A program made the position numbers and the translations under genes. The notes beneath the pieces are model-generated. The model worked only from the letters and a program-made list of their open reading frames with translations, was not told the origin of the DNA and made no database searches. This document shows, piece by piece, positions 1 through 8,814 of a stretch of DNA of 64,000 bases. The DNA is taken from assembly GCA_913055785.1 (NCBI GenBank), contig CAJXLJ010000009.1, positions 28,184-92,183 on the forward strand. The letters are read 5' to 3'. This DNA is from an uncultured Parvularculaceae bacterium. GTDB lineage: Bacteria > Pseudomonadota > Alphaproteobacteria > Caulobacterales > Parvularculaceae. Positions within the stretch are counted from its first letter, which is position 1. Every line of letters starts with the position of its first letter.

Positions 1-1
1 C

Positions 2-250
2 GAAGGCGCTGATTTCGATCTGGTGATCTCCGACGTCATGATGAACTTCCTTGACGGGCCGTCCTTCGTCCTGAAGGCGCGCGAACAGTACGGCCTCAAA
101 TCGAAGGTGATTTTCATGTCCGCCTATGCGGAGACCGCGGTTCGCGACCAGCTCGATGTCATCGAGGATGCGGGCTATATTCAAAAGCCCTTCACGCTGA
201 AAGGGCTCGCGACGCAGGTGAAGACGGCGCTTTATCCTGCGGAGGACTAG
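2..250 (+). CDS. C-terminal receiver domain of a CckA-like sensor kinase (partial)
   Basis: The frame is open from base 2, so the 5' part of the gene lies outside the window. The remaining 82 residues are the second half of a response-regulator receiver domain. The phospho-acceptor Asp is in the ISDVMM segment, the Thr/Ser position falls in the IFMSAYAE segment, and the conserved Lys is in QKPF. The IFMS(G/A)YAE wording and the ending right after the receiver resemble CckA, the hybrid histidine kinase whose phosphorelay controls CtrA in alphaproteobacteria. No kinase domain is visible, so a stand-alone receiver or another hybrid kinase is possible. Confidence 0.7.
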   Translation, partial: EGADFDLVISDVMMNFLDGPSFVLKAREQYGLKSKVIFMSAYAETAVRDQLDVIEDAGYIQKPFTLKGLATQVKTALYPAED

Positions 251-269
251 GCGGAGACTGGGAGACGGC

Positions 270-986
270 ATGCGGCAGGTTGTGTTCGACCTTGAAACGA
301 CGGGCTTTAAATACGCTGAAGGCCACCGGATCGTGGAGATCGGCGCCGTTGAGCTGATCAACGGCGCGATCACCGGGCGGAGCTTTCACGCCTACGTCAA
401 TCCTGAGCGCGACATGCCCGAGGACGCCTATCGCGTTCACGGCATTTCGGCGGAATTCCTGGCGGACAAGCCGCGGTTCGCGGAACCGGAAGCCGCCCCC
501 GCCTTTCTGGGCTTTATCGGTCAGGCGGAGCTGGTCGCGCATAATGGCGCTTCATTCGACCTGCCGTTTCTTCAGGCCGAGCTTAAGGGCGCCGGCATCG
601 CGCCGCTGAAAAACACCATGGTCGATACGCTGCATCTCGCGCGCCGGAAGTTTCCGGGCGCGCCGGCCAGCCTCGATGCGCTCTGCGCGCGTTTCGGCAT
701 TGATACGAAGGAACGCGAACGGGACGGTCACGGCGCCCTTCTCGATTCGCGGCTGCTTGCGGAAGTCTATATCGAGCTGACCGGCGGCGCACAGGCAGGC
801 CTCAATTTCACCCGGCACGACGCCGCTTCGGATGGGAACGGCGACGGCGCGTCGCAATCTCGTGCGGCGCGCCCGCGCCCGGCGCCGCTGGCGTCGCGTG
901 CGACCGAAGAAGAACTCGCCGCCCATGCGGCGTTTCTGGAAGAAATGGAAGACGCCGCGCTGTGGCGGCGTTATCTCGACGCGTAA
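270..986 (+). CDS. dnaQ: DnaQ-family 3'-5' exonuclease (DNA polymerase III epsilon-like)
   Basis: 238 residues with a complete DEDDh exonuclease site: Exo I D7 and E9 in DLETTG, Exo II D97 in HNGASFD, and Exo III H154 and D159 in the HGALLDSRLLAEVY stretch. The family removes misincorporated 3' nucleotides; epsilon does this within the polymerase III core. The length matches epsilon, including a C-terminal tail of about 60 residues that in epsilon carries the polymerase contact. It follows the kinase gene by 19 bp and converges on secB with one base between stops. A paralogous stand-alone exonuclease cannot be excluded from sequence alone. Confidence 0.9.
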   Translation: MRQVVFDLETTGFKYAEGHRIVEIGAVELINGAITGRSFHAYVNPERDMPEDAYRVHGISAEFLADKPRFAEPEAAPAFLGFIGQAELVAHNGASFDLPFLQAELKGAGIAPLKNTMVDTLHLARRKFPGAPASLDALCARFGIDTKERERDGHGALLDSRLLAEVYIELTGGAQAGLNFTRHDAASDGNGDGASQSRAARPRPAPLASRATEEELAAHAAFLEEMEDAALWRRYLDA

Positions 987-987
987 G

Positions 988-1488
988 TTACGCCTGGCCC
1001 GCTGCAGGACGCCGCATCGTGTCTTTGTTGGCGATGTAGATACTCATGAAGTCGATCGGATCGAGCATCAGCGGCGGGAAATTACCGTTGCGCGTGGCGT
1101 CGGCGATGATCTGCCGCATGAACGGGAACAGCATTCGCGGACACTCGACCAGCATCGCGATTTCAAGCTGCTCGCGCGTCAGGTTTTTGATTTCGAACGC
1201 GCCGGCGTAAGTCGCCTCGACGATGAACACCGGTTCTTCGTTGCGGGTCGCGCGCGCTGAAACGGAGAACTCAATCTCATACTGATTTGGCGCGACCGCC
1301 TTGCCGTTCACGTCGACATTGATGTCGATCTCCGGCGCGGCGTTCGGCTGAAAGCTCTCCAGCGCCCGCGGGCTCTCGAAAGAGAGGTCCTTCAGATACT
1401 GGGCGATGAGCGTCATGGAAGGCTTTTCGGGCGCGCCGCCATCGGGTTCGCCGCCTTGCGTGTTCGGGTCTTGTGGGGTCTCTGACAT
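988..1488 (-). CDS. secB: Protein-export chaperone SecB
   Basis: 166 residues. SecB is a cytosolic homotetrameric chaperone that holds preproteins unfolded and hands them to SecA. The N-terminal 22 residues are a Pro/Gly/Glu-rich tail. The core then begins with the SecB-typical QYLKDLSFESP segment and continues through EIEFSV, LVECPRMLFPFMRQIIADATRNGNFPPLMLDPIDF (positions about 110-145), which contains the family signature. Length and motif order fit alphaproteobacterial SecB. It is transcribed toward the exonuclease gene. The ATG start gives the full family N-terminus. Confidence 0.96.
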   Translation of the reverse strand: MSETPQDPNTQGGEPDGGAPEKPSMTLIAQYLKDLSFESPRALESFQPNAAPEIDINVDVNGKAVAPNQYEIEFSVSARATRNEEPVFIVEATYAGAFEIKNLTREQLEIAMLVECPRMLFPFMRQIIADATRNGNFPPLMLDPIDFMSIYIANKDTMRRPAAGQA

Positions 1489-1573
1489 TGCGCGTTTTTT
1501 TGATTACGAATTGAAGGCGGGCTCCTTACACGTGGGGGCGGCTGACCGCAACCCGTGAGGGCGTCCGCCGGTG

Positions 1574-1972
1574 TTAAGGCCGGTGAATTGTGATCGTCGC
1601 CTCGCCGCGCTCAATACGTTTTTTGAGTTCCCTGAGCGCCAGCCGCCCGAGAAACCGTCGGAACGGCGGAAACAAGAGGGCGAAGCCCAAAGCGTCGGTA
1701 ATAAAGCCGGGGGTCATCAAGAGCGGCGCGGCGACCGCCAGCAGCGCCCCGTCGACGGCCGACGCCACAGGCGGGCGGCCTTCTGCAAGGTCCCGGCGGG
1801 CCGCTTCAAGCGCCGCCAGTCCCTGAACGCGAATGAGCCATCCGCCAAGGAAAGCCGTCGCCAGGCAGGCGGCGATAACCGGCAGCACGCCGAGAGCCTG
1901 ACCGGCGCTCAAGAGCACGAATATCTCGGCGACCGGGCCGGCGACGAACAGAATGAGGAGGATCAAAAGCAT
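1574..1972 (-). CDS. fxsA: FxsA family membrane protein
   Basis: 132 residues with an N-terminal hydrophobic helix (about 1-20), a second at about 28-48, and a third/fourth hydrophobic region at about 70-105. A basic, charged C-terminal tail follows. The GxxLIRxQGLAAL and TPGFITDALGFALLFPPFR segments are the hallmarks of the FxsA/YhjX-type family. These are inner-membrane proteins linked in E. coli to F-plasmid exclusion of phage T7; the normal role is not well defined. It is divergent from the Tim44-like gene, with 84 bp between starts that probably hold both promoters. secB lies just upstream on the left in many alphaproteobacteria. Confidence 0.88.
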   Translation of the reverse strand: MLLILLILFVAGPVAEIFVLLSAGQALGVLPVIAACLATAFLGGWLIRVQGLAALEAARRDLAEGRPPVASAVDGALLAVAAPLLMTPGFITDALGFALLFPPFRRFLGRLALRELKKRIERGEATITIHRP

Positions 1973-2056
1973 ATAGACAGGGTGTTATTCACGATTTCGA
2001 GCTTATATAAGGGGTGCTGGCGCAATTTTAAGATTTTGCGCGAAAATCGGCTGTTT

Positions 2057-2698
2057 ATGGACCCTGTTCTTCTCATTCTCGCCGGCGTCACGGCGTTCAT
2101 CCTTTTTCGGCTCATATCGGTGATGGGCACCCGCACCGGGCATGAACAGCACCATGACCTTGAAGGGCTGCAACGCAACGCCAAAAAGGCGCAGCAAGCG
2201 CCGGATGAGGCCGACGGCCGTCCCGAAGAAGAAATCGCGCCCAAACCGGTTTCCACCAACGCCCGGATCTTGCGCGACGCCGACCCGCATTTCGACGAAG
2301 CCGAGTACCTCAAAGGCGCCCGATCCGCCTACGAGATGATTGTCGAGGCGTTCGCCGCCGGCGATCTGCGCTCGATCCGCCCCTATCTCGCCGAGCCGGT
2401 CTATAACGCCTTCAAGCAGGCGGTGTCGGCGCGCGAACAGGCCGCCTACACGACAGATCTCAAATTCGTGGGCATCGATCATGCGGCGATCGTCGATTCA
2501 GAAATCGACGAGGACTGGATGAATGCCACAACGGAGTTCACCTCCAATCAGGTGCGCGTGACCCGCGACAAGGACGGCGAGGTTGTTGACGGCGACCCCA
2601 ACCGGATCGATCTCGTGAAGGATCGCTGGACATTTTCGCGCAAGCGGTCGAGCAAAGACCCCAACTGGATTCTTGTCGCGACCGGCGGCGCTGCGTAA
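2057..2698 (+). CDS. Tim44/TimA-like domain membrane protein
   Basis: 213 residues starting at the ATG at 2057. The frame stays open far upstream, but that region is antisense to fxsA and is not coding. One transmembrane helix spans residues about 3-20, followed by a charged Gln/Glu-rich linker. A Tim44-like domain covers about 80-213, with the (F/Y)xxGA..AYEMIVEAFAAGD and LVKDRWTFSRK..KDPNWILVAT elements. The bacterial homologue (TimA) resembles the peripheral mitochondrial import motor subunit Tim44. The secB-fxsA-tim44-mltA-smr order is a recurring alphaproteobacterial cluster at the right end of the secB region. The function in bacteria is unsettled. Confidence 0.9.
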   Translation: MDPVLLILAGVTAFILFRLISVMGTRTGHEQHHDLEGLQRNAKKAQQAPDEADGRPEEEIAPKPVSTNARILRDADPHFDEAEYLKGARSAYEMIVEAFAAGDLRSIRPYLAEPVYNAFKQAVSAREQAAYTTDLKFVGIDHAAIVDSEIDEDWMNATTEFTSNQVRVTRDKDGEVVDGDPNRIDLVKDRWTFSRKRSSKDPNWILVATGGAA

Positions 2699-2734
2699 CA
2701 TTCCCGGCGACGTCGCCAGGGCCGCCTGAAAATC

Positions 2735-4105
2735 GTGACCGTTCTGTCAAACCGAACCATTCGCGTTCTTCTTTCGGCGAGCCTGATCTTGGGGACGCTG
2801 GCGGCGGCGCTGGTGTTCAGCGGGATATGGCCCGCCTTTTACACGATCAAGCCCGGCCTTTCGGCTTATGGCGAGCCAAGCCTCGATTATCGTGTGGCGG
2901 CCTACCGGGAACTGCCGGGCTGGCTGCAGGATGATCCGGGCGAAGCGCTCGGCGCTTTTCTTCTGTCCTGCGAGCGGATGAGCGCGCGCGACGAGGCGGC
3001 GCCGGCCAATTCACAGGAGTATCTCGGCGAGCGGCTTGCCGGCGTTTCGCTCGGCGGGACGGTTGGCGACTGGCTGGCACCGTGCGCGGCAGCCGCCGGC
3101 CTCGATCGCGGCGCCTATGCCGGCGCGGACGCGTGGCGAAGCGCCGTTCGGGTGTTTTTCGAATCTCATTTCACGCCGGTCGAAATTCGCGACCGGCGCG
3201 CGCCCCTCCCCGACGGCCCGGCGCGCCGCCACGGCCCCCGCATCGAGACGAGCGGACTTTTCACCGGGTATTTCGAGCCGTCCTACCCGGCCTCGCCGAT
3301 GCCGACCGCCGACTTCAGCGCGCCGGTCTATCGCCGCCCGGACGACCTCATTGACGTCGATCTCGGCGCCTTCAGGCCGAAACTCGCCGGTCAGCGTATC
3401 GCCGGCCGCATTGAGGGAAACAAACTCGTTCCGTATGCAGATCATGGTGAGATTAACGGCGGCGCCCTCGCTGGCAAGGTTCAGCCGCTCGCCTGGATGC
3501 GGCCGAACGATCTGTTCTTCCTGCAGATACAGGGCTCGGGGCGTCTCGATTTCAACGACGGCAGCCCGCCCCTGCGTATCGGCTACGCCGGGCAGAACGG
3601 GCGGGCCTACACAGCCATCGGACGCACCATGGTGGATCGCGACATCATGCGGCTTGAAGACGTTTCCATGCAGTCGATCCGTGAGTGGCTCGATCATGCG
3701 GACGAGGCAGCGGCGCGGGAAATGCGCGAGCAAAACGCTTCCTATGTCTTTTTCACCGAACTCGATATGCCGGAAGACCCGGCTCTCGGTCCCCTGGGCG
3801 CGCAAGGCGCGCCCCTGACCGCCGGCCGGAGCCTGGCGGTCGACCGGCGGTATCATACGCTTGGGGCGCCGGTTTTTGTCGATATCGAGCCGGTCTCCGC
3901 ACATGGGCCCAAACCGATCCGCAGGCTGATGATCGCGCAGGATACCGGCGGCGCCATCAAGGGGCCGGTGCGCGGCGATGTGTTCTGGGGCGCCGGCGAC
4001 GAGGCGGGCGCCGTCGCCGGAGAGATGAAGGCGGCGGGCCGGCTTTATGTGCTGGTTCCGGCCGCCGTCGTGGAGCGGCTGAGCGGCGGAGCGCCCGCGC
4101 AATGA
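2735..4105 (+). CDS. mltA: Membrane-bound lytic murein transglycosylase A (MltA)
   Basis: 456 residues from a GTG start. An N-terminal hydrophobic segment (about 10-32) acts as signal or anchor. The MltA double-psi beta-barrel follows, with the GLFTGYFEP, QIQGSGRL, GYAGQNGR.Y.AIGR segments and the C-terminal 3D domain RRLMIAQDTGGAIKG..RGDVFWG, which includes the catalytic Asp. MltA cleaves the MurNAc-GlcNAc bond of peptidoglycan with formation of a 1,6-anhydro product, in the periplasm. There is no lipobox Cys, so attachment would be by the N-terminal helix. Its stop overlaps the start of the Smr gene (ATGA), which indicates translational coupling. Confidence 0.95.
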   Translation: MTVLSNRTIRVLLSASLILGTLAAALVFSGIWPAFYTIKPGLSAYGEPSLDYRVAAYRELPGWLQDDPGEALGAFLLSCERMSARDEAAPANSQEYLGERLAGVSLGGTVGDWLAPCAAAAGLDRGAYAGADAWRSAVRVFFESHFTPVEIRDRRAPLPDGPARRHGPRIETSGLFTGYFEPSYPASPMPTADFSAPVYRRPDDLIDVDLGAFRPKLAGQRIAGRIEGNKLVPYADHGEINGGALAGKVQPLAWMRPNDLFFLQIQGSGRLDFNDGSPPLRIGYAGQNGRAYTAIGRTMVDRDIMRLEDVSMQSIREWLDHADEAAAREMREQNASYVFFTELDMPEDPALGPLGAQGAPLTAGRSLAVDRRYHTLGAPVFVDIEPVSAHGPKPIRRLMIAQDTGGAIKGPVRGDVFWGAGDEAGAVAGEMKAAGRLYVLVPAAVVERLSGGAPAQ

Positions 4106-4641
4106 AGCGCCGGCTCACCCCGGAGGAGCGCGATCTGTGGTGCCGGACCGTGCGCAATGTCGCGCCTCTGGGCGTTCGGCGGCGCGAGGCTGAAACCGCG
4201 GATGTCGTGCGGAAGCATCCGGCGCCTGTTGCTGCGCATGGCGCGTCCGGCAAGCCGGTTTCCCGCGCTCTCGGGCGCCCGCCACCCCCTGCCGCCCGCG
4301 ATCCTTTCCGCGCCGGCGACCCGCGTATGGAGCGTCAGGCGCGCCGTGGACGGCTGGCGATCGATGCGACATTCGACCTCCACGGGCACAATCAGGCGAC
4401 GGCGCGCGCCGCGCTTTACGGGTTTCTTCTTGAAGCGCGCCGCCGCGGCCACCGGTGCGTTCTCGTGGTCACCGGCAAGGGCGGGCGCCGGGGCGAAGAA
4501 CAGCGGGAAGGCGTGCTGCGGGCCGGGTTTCGTCGCTGGATGGGTGAGGATGATTTCCACCAGCATGTGGTCCGGGTCGCGACCGCCCACCAGCGCCATG
4601 GCGGCGCCGGGGCGTTTTACGTGTTCTTGAAAACCCGCTGA
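4102..4641 (+). CDS. Smr domain protein
   Basis: 179 residues. The ATG at 4102 overlaps the mltA stop codon by four bases. The first 85 residues are basic and Pro/Ala-rich, apart from a short conserved LTPEERDLW motif at the N-terminus. An Smr domain then runs from about 95 to 179, with the LDLHGH-type loop (FDLHGHNQ), the TGKG loop and a final AHQRHGGAGAFYVFLK segment. Smr domains (MutS2 C-terminal type) are nicking endonuclease or RNA-cleavage modules. The cellular role of this small stand-alone form is unknown. It converges on the next gene with a 5-bp gap. Confidence 0.9.
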   Translation: MKRRLTPEERDLWCRTVRNVAPLGVRRREAETADVVRKHPAPVAAHGASGKPVSRALGRPPPPAARDPFRAGDPRMERQARRGRLAIDATFDLHGHNQATARAALYGFLLEARRRGHRCVLVVTGKGGRRGEEQREGVLRAGFRRWMGEDDFHQHVVRVATAHQRHGGAGAFYVFLKTR

Positions 4642-4646
4642 GCGGC

Positions 4647-6515
4647 TTAGCCGTTGAGGATGAATTTCCAGACGCCAAAAGCGACAATCGCCGCCGGCAG
4701 GGCGTAGAAAAACAGCACGCGGGAAAACCGGATGAACATCGTCTCGACGAAATCCATCGTCCAGTTGACGAACGCTTCGTTCCACCAGCGGCGTGGCTCG
4801 TGTTTGGGCAGTTGCGACTGCTCCGGCTCGAACGGCATTGCGGCCAGCACCTGAACCCCGCGATTCTTCCAGCGCTGGAAGGCGAGCTTCAACGCGCCGT
4901 TGACGACAGACCCGCGCAGGCGCCGGAACATCATGGAGAACGGTCCGTAGCTGAAGTCCTTCGGATCGAATTCAATGTCGAGAACGACGGACGCCGGCCT
5001 GTCGCTGTTGCTGTCTTCATCAAGGCGCACCACCGTATGGCGCACGCCGAAATTGCGCAGATAGTTTTCGACGTCGCCGAGCGAGGCCGCGGCGCCGTCG
5101 CGCCGGAAATGCAGGATCGTTCGCACGCCGCGCGCGCCCGAACTCTGCACTGAAAGCAGGACCCAGGAGAACGCCGCGGCGAGGACGCCAATGGCGACCG
5201 CGCCCTGCGAGGTTAGCGAAGACAACCAGGAAAGCGCTTCCGGCAGGTCGATCAGCGCCATCGAATTGGCGCTGACGCCGTAAACGCCGAAGGCGAGCAA
5301 GAGGAAGGCCGCAACGCCGAGGACATAGCCGAGGAATTGCATGAACCCGGCGCCGATCGTGCCGCCTGGTTGCGCCACCGCATGCATGCGCCGGCCCCAA
5401 TAGGCGGTTTTGGCGTCGGTCGTGCGATAGCGGTCCTCGAGCAGCGAATGGTCGGGATTGTTCTCCACCACCATGAAGCGGGTCTTGGCCGGGTGGTCGT
5501 CATCGAAATCGTGATCGATGATCACGTAATCCGACGAGCGCATGGCGACTTCATAGGGGAGCACCATGCCGAACAGCTTGCTGTTTTGCGGCTCGACGCC
5601 GAGCGTTGAATAAAACCGCGTATCGCCGGTAACCGGATCGAACAGCGTGTTGGTCTGCCGTGACGTATTGGTCGACGCGCGCGCATATTTGGCGAGTTCG
5701 CGATGCGGCTCGACCATATGCGGGATTTCCTGAATCTCGATGCCGATGGCGCGCAGTCCGTCGAGCTTCGACTTGCAGCGCCGCGCCGCTTCCGGGCCGG
5801 CGTAAACCAGATCGATCCGGTCACGGATCAGTTTCTGGTCCGCCATGTCGATCGGCAGGCCGGCGCGCGGCATTTCGGCGTCATAGGACGCCTCGGCGTC
5901 GCCGCCGGAGTCGACCGCGCCCCAGGACTTTCTGAGACGCCGTTGAAGGGCTGAAAAACCGGTGCCGGGGTGCGATGATTGAATGAGATCGTAAAGCTGC
6001 GATTCATGAACCGCGAGGCAAAGGTCGTCCGTCGCCTCAACCTGTTCGATGCCGCGAATGGTGAACAGCGTGCCGAGCGCGCGCAAGGCCTCGTAATCAT
6101 ATCCGCTATAGGGATTGTAAAACGGAACGAGCGCGAAATCGGCGGTGCCCTGTTTGACCGCCATCAGCGCCTGCTCCTTGGTGCGGAGCGGCTGCGTGAC
6201 CTCGCGCTGGTAATCGAAACTGTTATTGGTGCTGGCTTCGGCGAATTCGCGTTCGAGCCGGGCGCTCAAGGACGCAAGGCCGGCGTCGGCGACCGTGCCT
6301 TCGCTGCGTGCGCGCCGCAGAAAACGATCCGTGGCCTGATAACCGAACCCCCACTCCTCGCCGGTGAAGGCGATGCGCGGCCGTTTTTTCGGTTTGCCGT
6401 CAAAACGCGAGCTTTCAGGCTTCTTCTGCGACCGGTCCGAAAATCGCGGATCGGCGTCCTCAGCGAAGGACATCAACGCACGCCGTCTGAATCCGCTAGT
6501 TGCGCCGTCAGCCAT
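4647..6515 (-). CDS. Membrane protein with prephenate-dehydratase-like domain
   Basis: 622 residues, not a standard named family to me. Residues 46-350 read like a diverged prephenate dehydratase. RIAFTGEEWGFGYQA matches the opening IAYQGEPGAFSE block, DFALVPFYNPYSG (127-138) matches the VPIENS block, and a TRF triad sits at 345-347 as in the catalytic N-x-TRF motif. An insertion of about 100 residues splits the two lobes. Two transmembrane helices follow (about 390-412 and 437-456). Next comes a soluble stretch at 463-562 that could be ACT-like, and a last helix at 598-620. Aromatic-acid sensing or binding is only an inference. A CtrA-type box lies 40 bp upstream of the ATG. Confidence 0.75.
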   Translation of the reverse strand: MADGATSGFRRRALMSFAEDADPRFSDRSQKKPESSRFDGKPKKRPRIAFTGEEWGFGYQATDRFLRRARSEGTVADAGLASLSARLEREFAEASTNNSFDYQREVTQPLRTKEQALMAVKQGTADFALVPFYNPYSGYDYEALRALGTLFTIRGIEQVEATDDLCLAVHESQLYDLIQSSHPGTGFSALQRRLRKSWGAVDSGGDAEASYDAEMPRAGLPIDMADQKLIRDRIDLVYAGPEAARRCKSKLDGLRAIGIEIQEIPHMVEPHRELAKYARASTNTSRQTNTLFDPVTGDTRFYSTLGVEPQNSKLFGMVLPYEVAMRSSDYVIIDHDFDDDHPAKTRFMVVENNPDHSLLEDRYRTTDAKTAYWGRRMHAVAQPGGTIGAGFMQFLGYVLGVAAFLLLAFGVYGVSANSMALIDLPEALSWLSSLTSQGAVAIGVLAAAFSWVLLSVQSSGARGVRTILHFRRDGAAASLGDVENYLRNFGVRHTVVRLDEDSNSDRPASVVLDIEFDPKDFSYGPFSMMFRRLRGSVVNGALKLAFQRWKNRGVQVLAAMPFEPEQSQLPKHEPRRWWNEAFVNWTMDFVETMFIRFSRVLFFYALPAAIVAFGVWKFILNG

Positions 6516-6554
6516 AACTGGGCCCCACGATCTATCTCCCTCAAGAGGGACAGA

Positions 6555-6570
6555 TTAACCTGCTATTAAC
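6555..6570 (-). promoter_or_regulatory. CtrA-type binding box TTAA-N7-TTAAC
   Basis: TTAA at 6555-6558 and TTAAC at 6566-6570 are separated by exactly 7 bases, the full CtrA recognition pattern of alphaproteobacteria. The box is 40 bp upstream of the start of the prephenate-dehydratase-like membrane protein, a usual position for an activated promoter, and far (about 190 bp) from the end of hslU. In this GC-rich sequence two TTAA words in this spacing are unlikely by chance, and I found no other full box in the window. The CckA-like receiver at the left edge fits a CtrA-bearing organism. Binding is predicted, not shown. Confidence 0.6.
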
Positions 6571-6763
6571 TACAGCGAAAGCCCGGTTTCGGCTTTGCGG
6601 GGCGGCAATAGCGGCGGTGTGCGCTTCCCGCCACGCCCGGCTAAGGGGCGGGATTTCCTTGAAAAATCCGGTTTGCGGCGGGAACGGCGCGGCGCGCGGC
6701 GGTGAAAATCCGTGATTCCGGCGCCGGGCTCTATTGTTTCGATAAAGAAACAAGCCTTTTGGC

Positions 6764-8071
6764 TTAAAGGATATACTTGGACAGATCGGCGTTGCGCGTG
6801 ATCTCGCCCAGCCGCGCCTCCACATAGGCCGCATCGATCCGGATAGTCTCCCCGCTCCGGTCCGCGCCGGTGAACGAGATCTCGTCAAGCACCGTTTCCA
6901 TGATCGTGGCGAGGCGGCGCGCGCCGATATTCTCAACCCCCGAATTGACCGCCGCGGCGGCGTCGGCGAGCGCGTCGGCGGCGTCATCGGCGAAATCGAG
7001 CGTTACCCCTTCGGTCGCCATCAGCGCGCAATACTGCTTGATGAGGCTCGCTTCGGGTTCGATGAGAATGCGTTTGAGATCGTCTCTTGAAAGCGCGTCA
7101 AGCTCGACCCGGATCGGCAGCCGTCCCTGCAGCTCAGGCAGAAGGTCCGAAGGTTTCGACAAGTGAAAGGCGCCGGAAGCGACGAACAGGATGTGGTCGG
7201 TTTTGACCGGGCCGTATTTGGTCGCGACGGTTGCGCCTTCGATCAGCGGCAGGAGATCGCGCTGCACGCCTTCGCGGGAGACGTCGGCGCTCCCCCGGTC
7301 GGCGCCGCGGGCGATCTTGTCGATCTCGTCGAGAAAGACGATGCCGTCATTCTGCGCGAGCTCCACCGCTTCGCGGGCGACCGCGTCGTCATCGAGAAGA
7401 TTGTCGGACTCCTCGGCGATAATCGGATCGTGCGCATCGCGGACCTTGAGGCGCTTGGTCATGCGCGGTCCCTGAAACGCCTTACCCAGCATGTCCGAAA
7501 GATTGATCATACTCATTTGCGAGCCCGGCATGCCGGGAATGTCGAAATTCGCCATGCCGCCTTGCGAATCGCGCAGCTCGATTTCGATTTCGCGGTCGTC
7601 GAGTTCGCCGGCGCGCAGCTTCTTGCGGAAATGCTCGCGGGTGGCGTCGCCGCCGCCCTCGCCGACCAGCGCGTCGATCACGCGCTCTTCGGCGGCGGCG
7701 TGCGCGGCGGCTTTCACCTCCTCGCGCTTTTTTTCGCGCACCAGCCCGATCGCGATTTCGACAAGGTCGCGCACGATTGAATCGACGTCGCGGCCGACAT
7801 AGCCGACCTCGGTGAACTTCGTCGCCTCGACTTTCAGAAACGGCGCGCCGGCGAGCCGTGCAAGGCGCCGCGAGATTTCGGTCTTGCCGACGCCGGTCGG
7901 GCCGATCATCAGGATGTTTTTCGGCGTGATTTCCTCGCGCAGCGCGCCCTCGACCCGGCGGCGGCGCCAGCGGTTGCGCAGCGCAATGGCGACGGCGCGC
8001 TTGGCGGCTTTCTGACCGACGATATAGCGGTCAAGCTCGGATACGATTTCACGGGGCGAAAAGTCGGTCAT
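6764..8071 (-). CDS. hslU: ATP-dependent protease ATPase subunit HslU
   Basis: 435 residues. HslU is the AAA+ unfoldase that feeds proteins into the HslV peptidase. Visible are the N-terminal [17 protein letters not shown] segment, Walker A GPTGVGKT at 57-64, the [17 protein letters not shown] pore region, the intermediate I-domain, Walker [10 protein letters not shown], the sensor [11 protein letters not shown] region, and the C-terminal SKYIL tail that docks into HslV. I chose the ATG at 8071, giving MTDFSPRE as in the family, rather than in-frame ATGs upstream at 8083 and 8104. A GGAGG lies 12 bases before it. hslV is upstream on the same strand, 77 bp away. Confidence 0.97.
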   Translation of the reverse strand: MTDFSPREIVSELDRYIVGQKAAKRAVAIALRNRWRRRRVEGALREEITPKNILMIGPTGVGKTEISRRLARLAGAPFLKVEATKFTEVGYVGRDVDSIVRDLVEIAIGLVREKKREEVKAAAHAAAEERVIDALVGEGGGDATREHFRKKLRAGELDDREIEIELRDSQGGMANFDIPGMPGSQMSMINLSDMLGKAFQGPRMTKRLKVRDAHDPIIAEESDNLLDDDAVAREAVELAQNDGIVFLDEIDKIARGADRGSADVSREGVQRDLLPLIEGATVATKYGPVKTDHILFVASGAFHLSKPSDLLPELQGRLPIRVELDALSRDDLKRILIEPEASLIKQYCALMATEGVTLDFADDAADALADAAAAVNSGVENIGARRLATIMETVLDEISFTGADRSGETIRIDAAYVEARLGEITRNADLSKYIL

Positions 8072-8148
8072 TTTGGCGATCATCCTCCAGCGAGCGGCGA
8101 CCACTAGCGGCTAATCACGCGAAACGGAAGGGCGGCGCTTGCGGCGGA

Positions 8149-8700
8149 TTATGCGCCGTCGGTAATGGTTTCGAGCGTCAGTGAGTCGTTCGTGTAAACG
8201 CAGACCGACGCGGCGATCGCCATGGCTTTTCTGACGATCTCCTCAGCGTCGAGCGTGGTTTCCTCAAGCAGCGCGCGCGCCGCCGACCGCGCGTAATCGC
8301 CGCCCGAGCCGATGCCGGTAACGCCGAATTGCGGCTCAAGCACGTCCCCCGCTCCCGACAGCGTGAGCGTGACGGATTTGTCGGCGACGATCATCATCGC
8401 CTCGAGACGGCGCAGATAGCGGTCGGTGCGCCAGTCCTTGGCGAGTTCGACGCAGGCGCGGGTGAGCTGGTCCGGATATTGTTCGAGCTTGGCTTCAAGC
8501 CGTTCGAGCAGGGTGAAGGCGTCAGCGGTCGCGCCGGCGAAGCCGGCGATGACCTTGCCGGCGCCGAGCCGGCGCACTTTGCGCGCATCGCCCTTGACCA
8601 CGGTTTGGCCGAGGCTCACCTGCCCGTCGCCGCCGACGCAGACGGTTCCATTGCGGCGCACCGCGAGAATCGTCGTGCCGTGCATGTCGTTCGCACTCAT
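8149..8700 (-). CDS. hslV: ATP-dependent protease peptidase subunit HslV
   Basis: 183 residues. HslV is the proteasome-like Thr peptidase that forms a double hexamer capped by HslU. The N-terminal eight residues are a propeptide; processing before Thr9 in [10 protein letters not shown] exposes the nucleophile. The [21 protein letters not shown] block supplies the Asp17 and Lys33 equivalents, followed by VIAGFAG. The ATG at 8700 is preceded by GGAGCGGAAG at correct spacing, better than the start 63 bp further upstream. It is divergent from hisB; the 114 bp between them should hold both promoters. Confidence 0.97.
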   Translation of the reverse strand: MSANDMHGTTILAVRRNGTVCVGGDGQVSLGQTVVKGDARKVRRLGAGKVIAGFAGATADAFTLLERLEAKLEQYPDQLTRACVELAKDWRTDRYLRRLEAMMIVADKSVTLTLSGAGDVLEPQFGVTGIGSGGDYARSAARALLEETTLDAEEIVRKAMAIAASVCVYTNDSLTLETITDGA

Positions 8701-8814
8701 CTTCCGCTCCGTTTCCGCGCTCGCCCTGAATGGACGAGCACGTGAATTTTCAATATGTATCAACGTATTCGGCGTTCCATAGCGGAACCGGCCCGAACTT
8801 GAAAGGAGCCCGCC

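Noticed and set aside
1571..2056. N-terminal extension of the Tim44-like frame
   Set aside because: The upstream frame is antisense to fxsA and lacks any ribosome site; the ATG at 2057 starts with a proper membrane helix.
6730..6766. Terminator for hslU
   Set aside because: Only short AT-rich inverted repeats were found there and no GC stem with T-tract.
8071..8104. Earlier hslU start at 8104
   Set aside because: The family starts with [10 protein letters not shown]; the upstream eleven codons have no family match.
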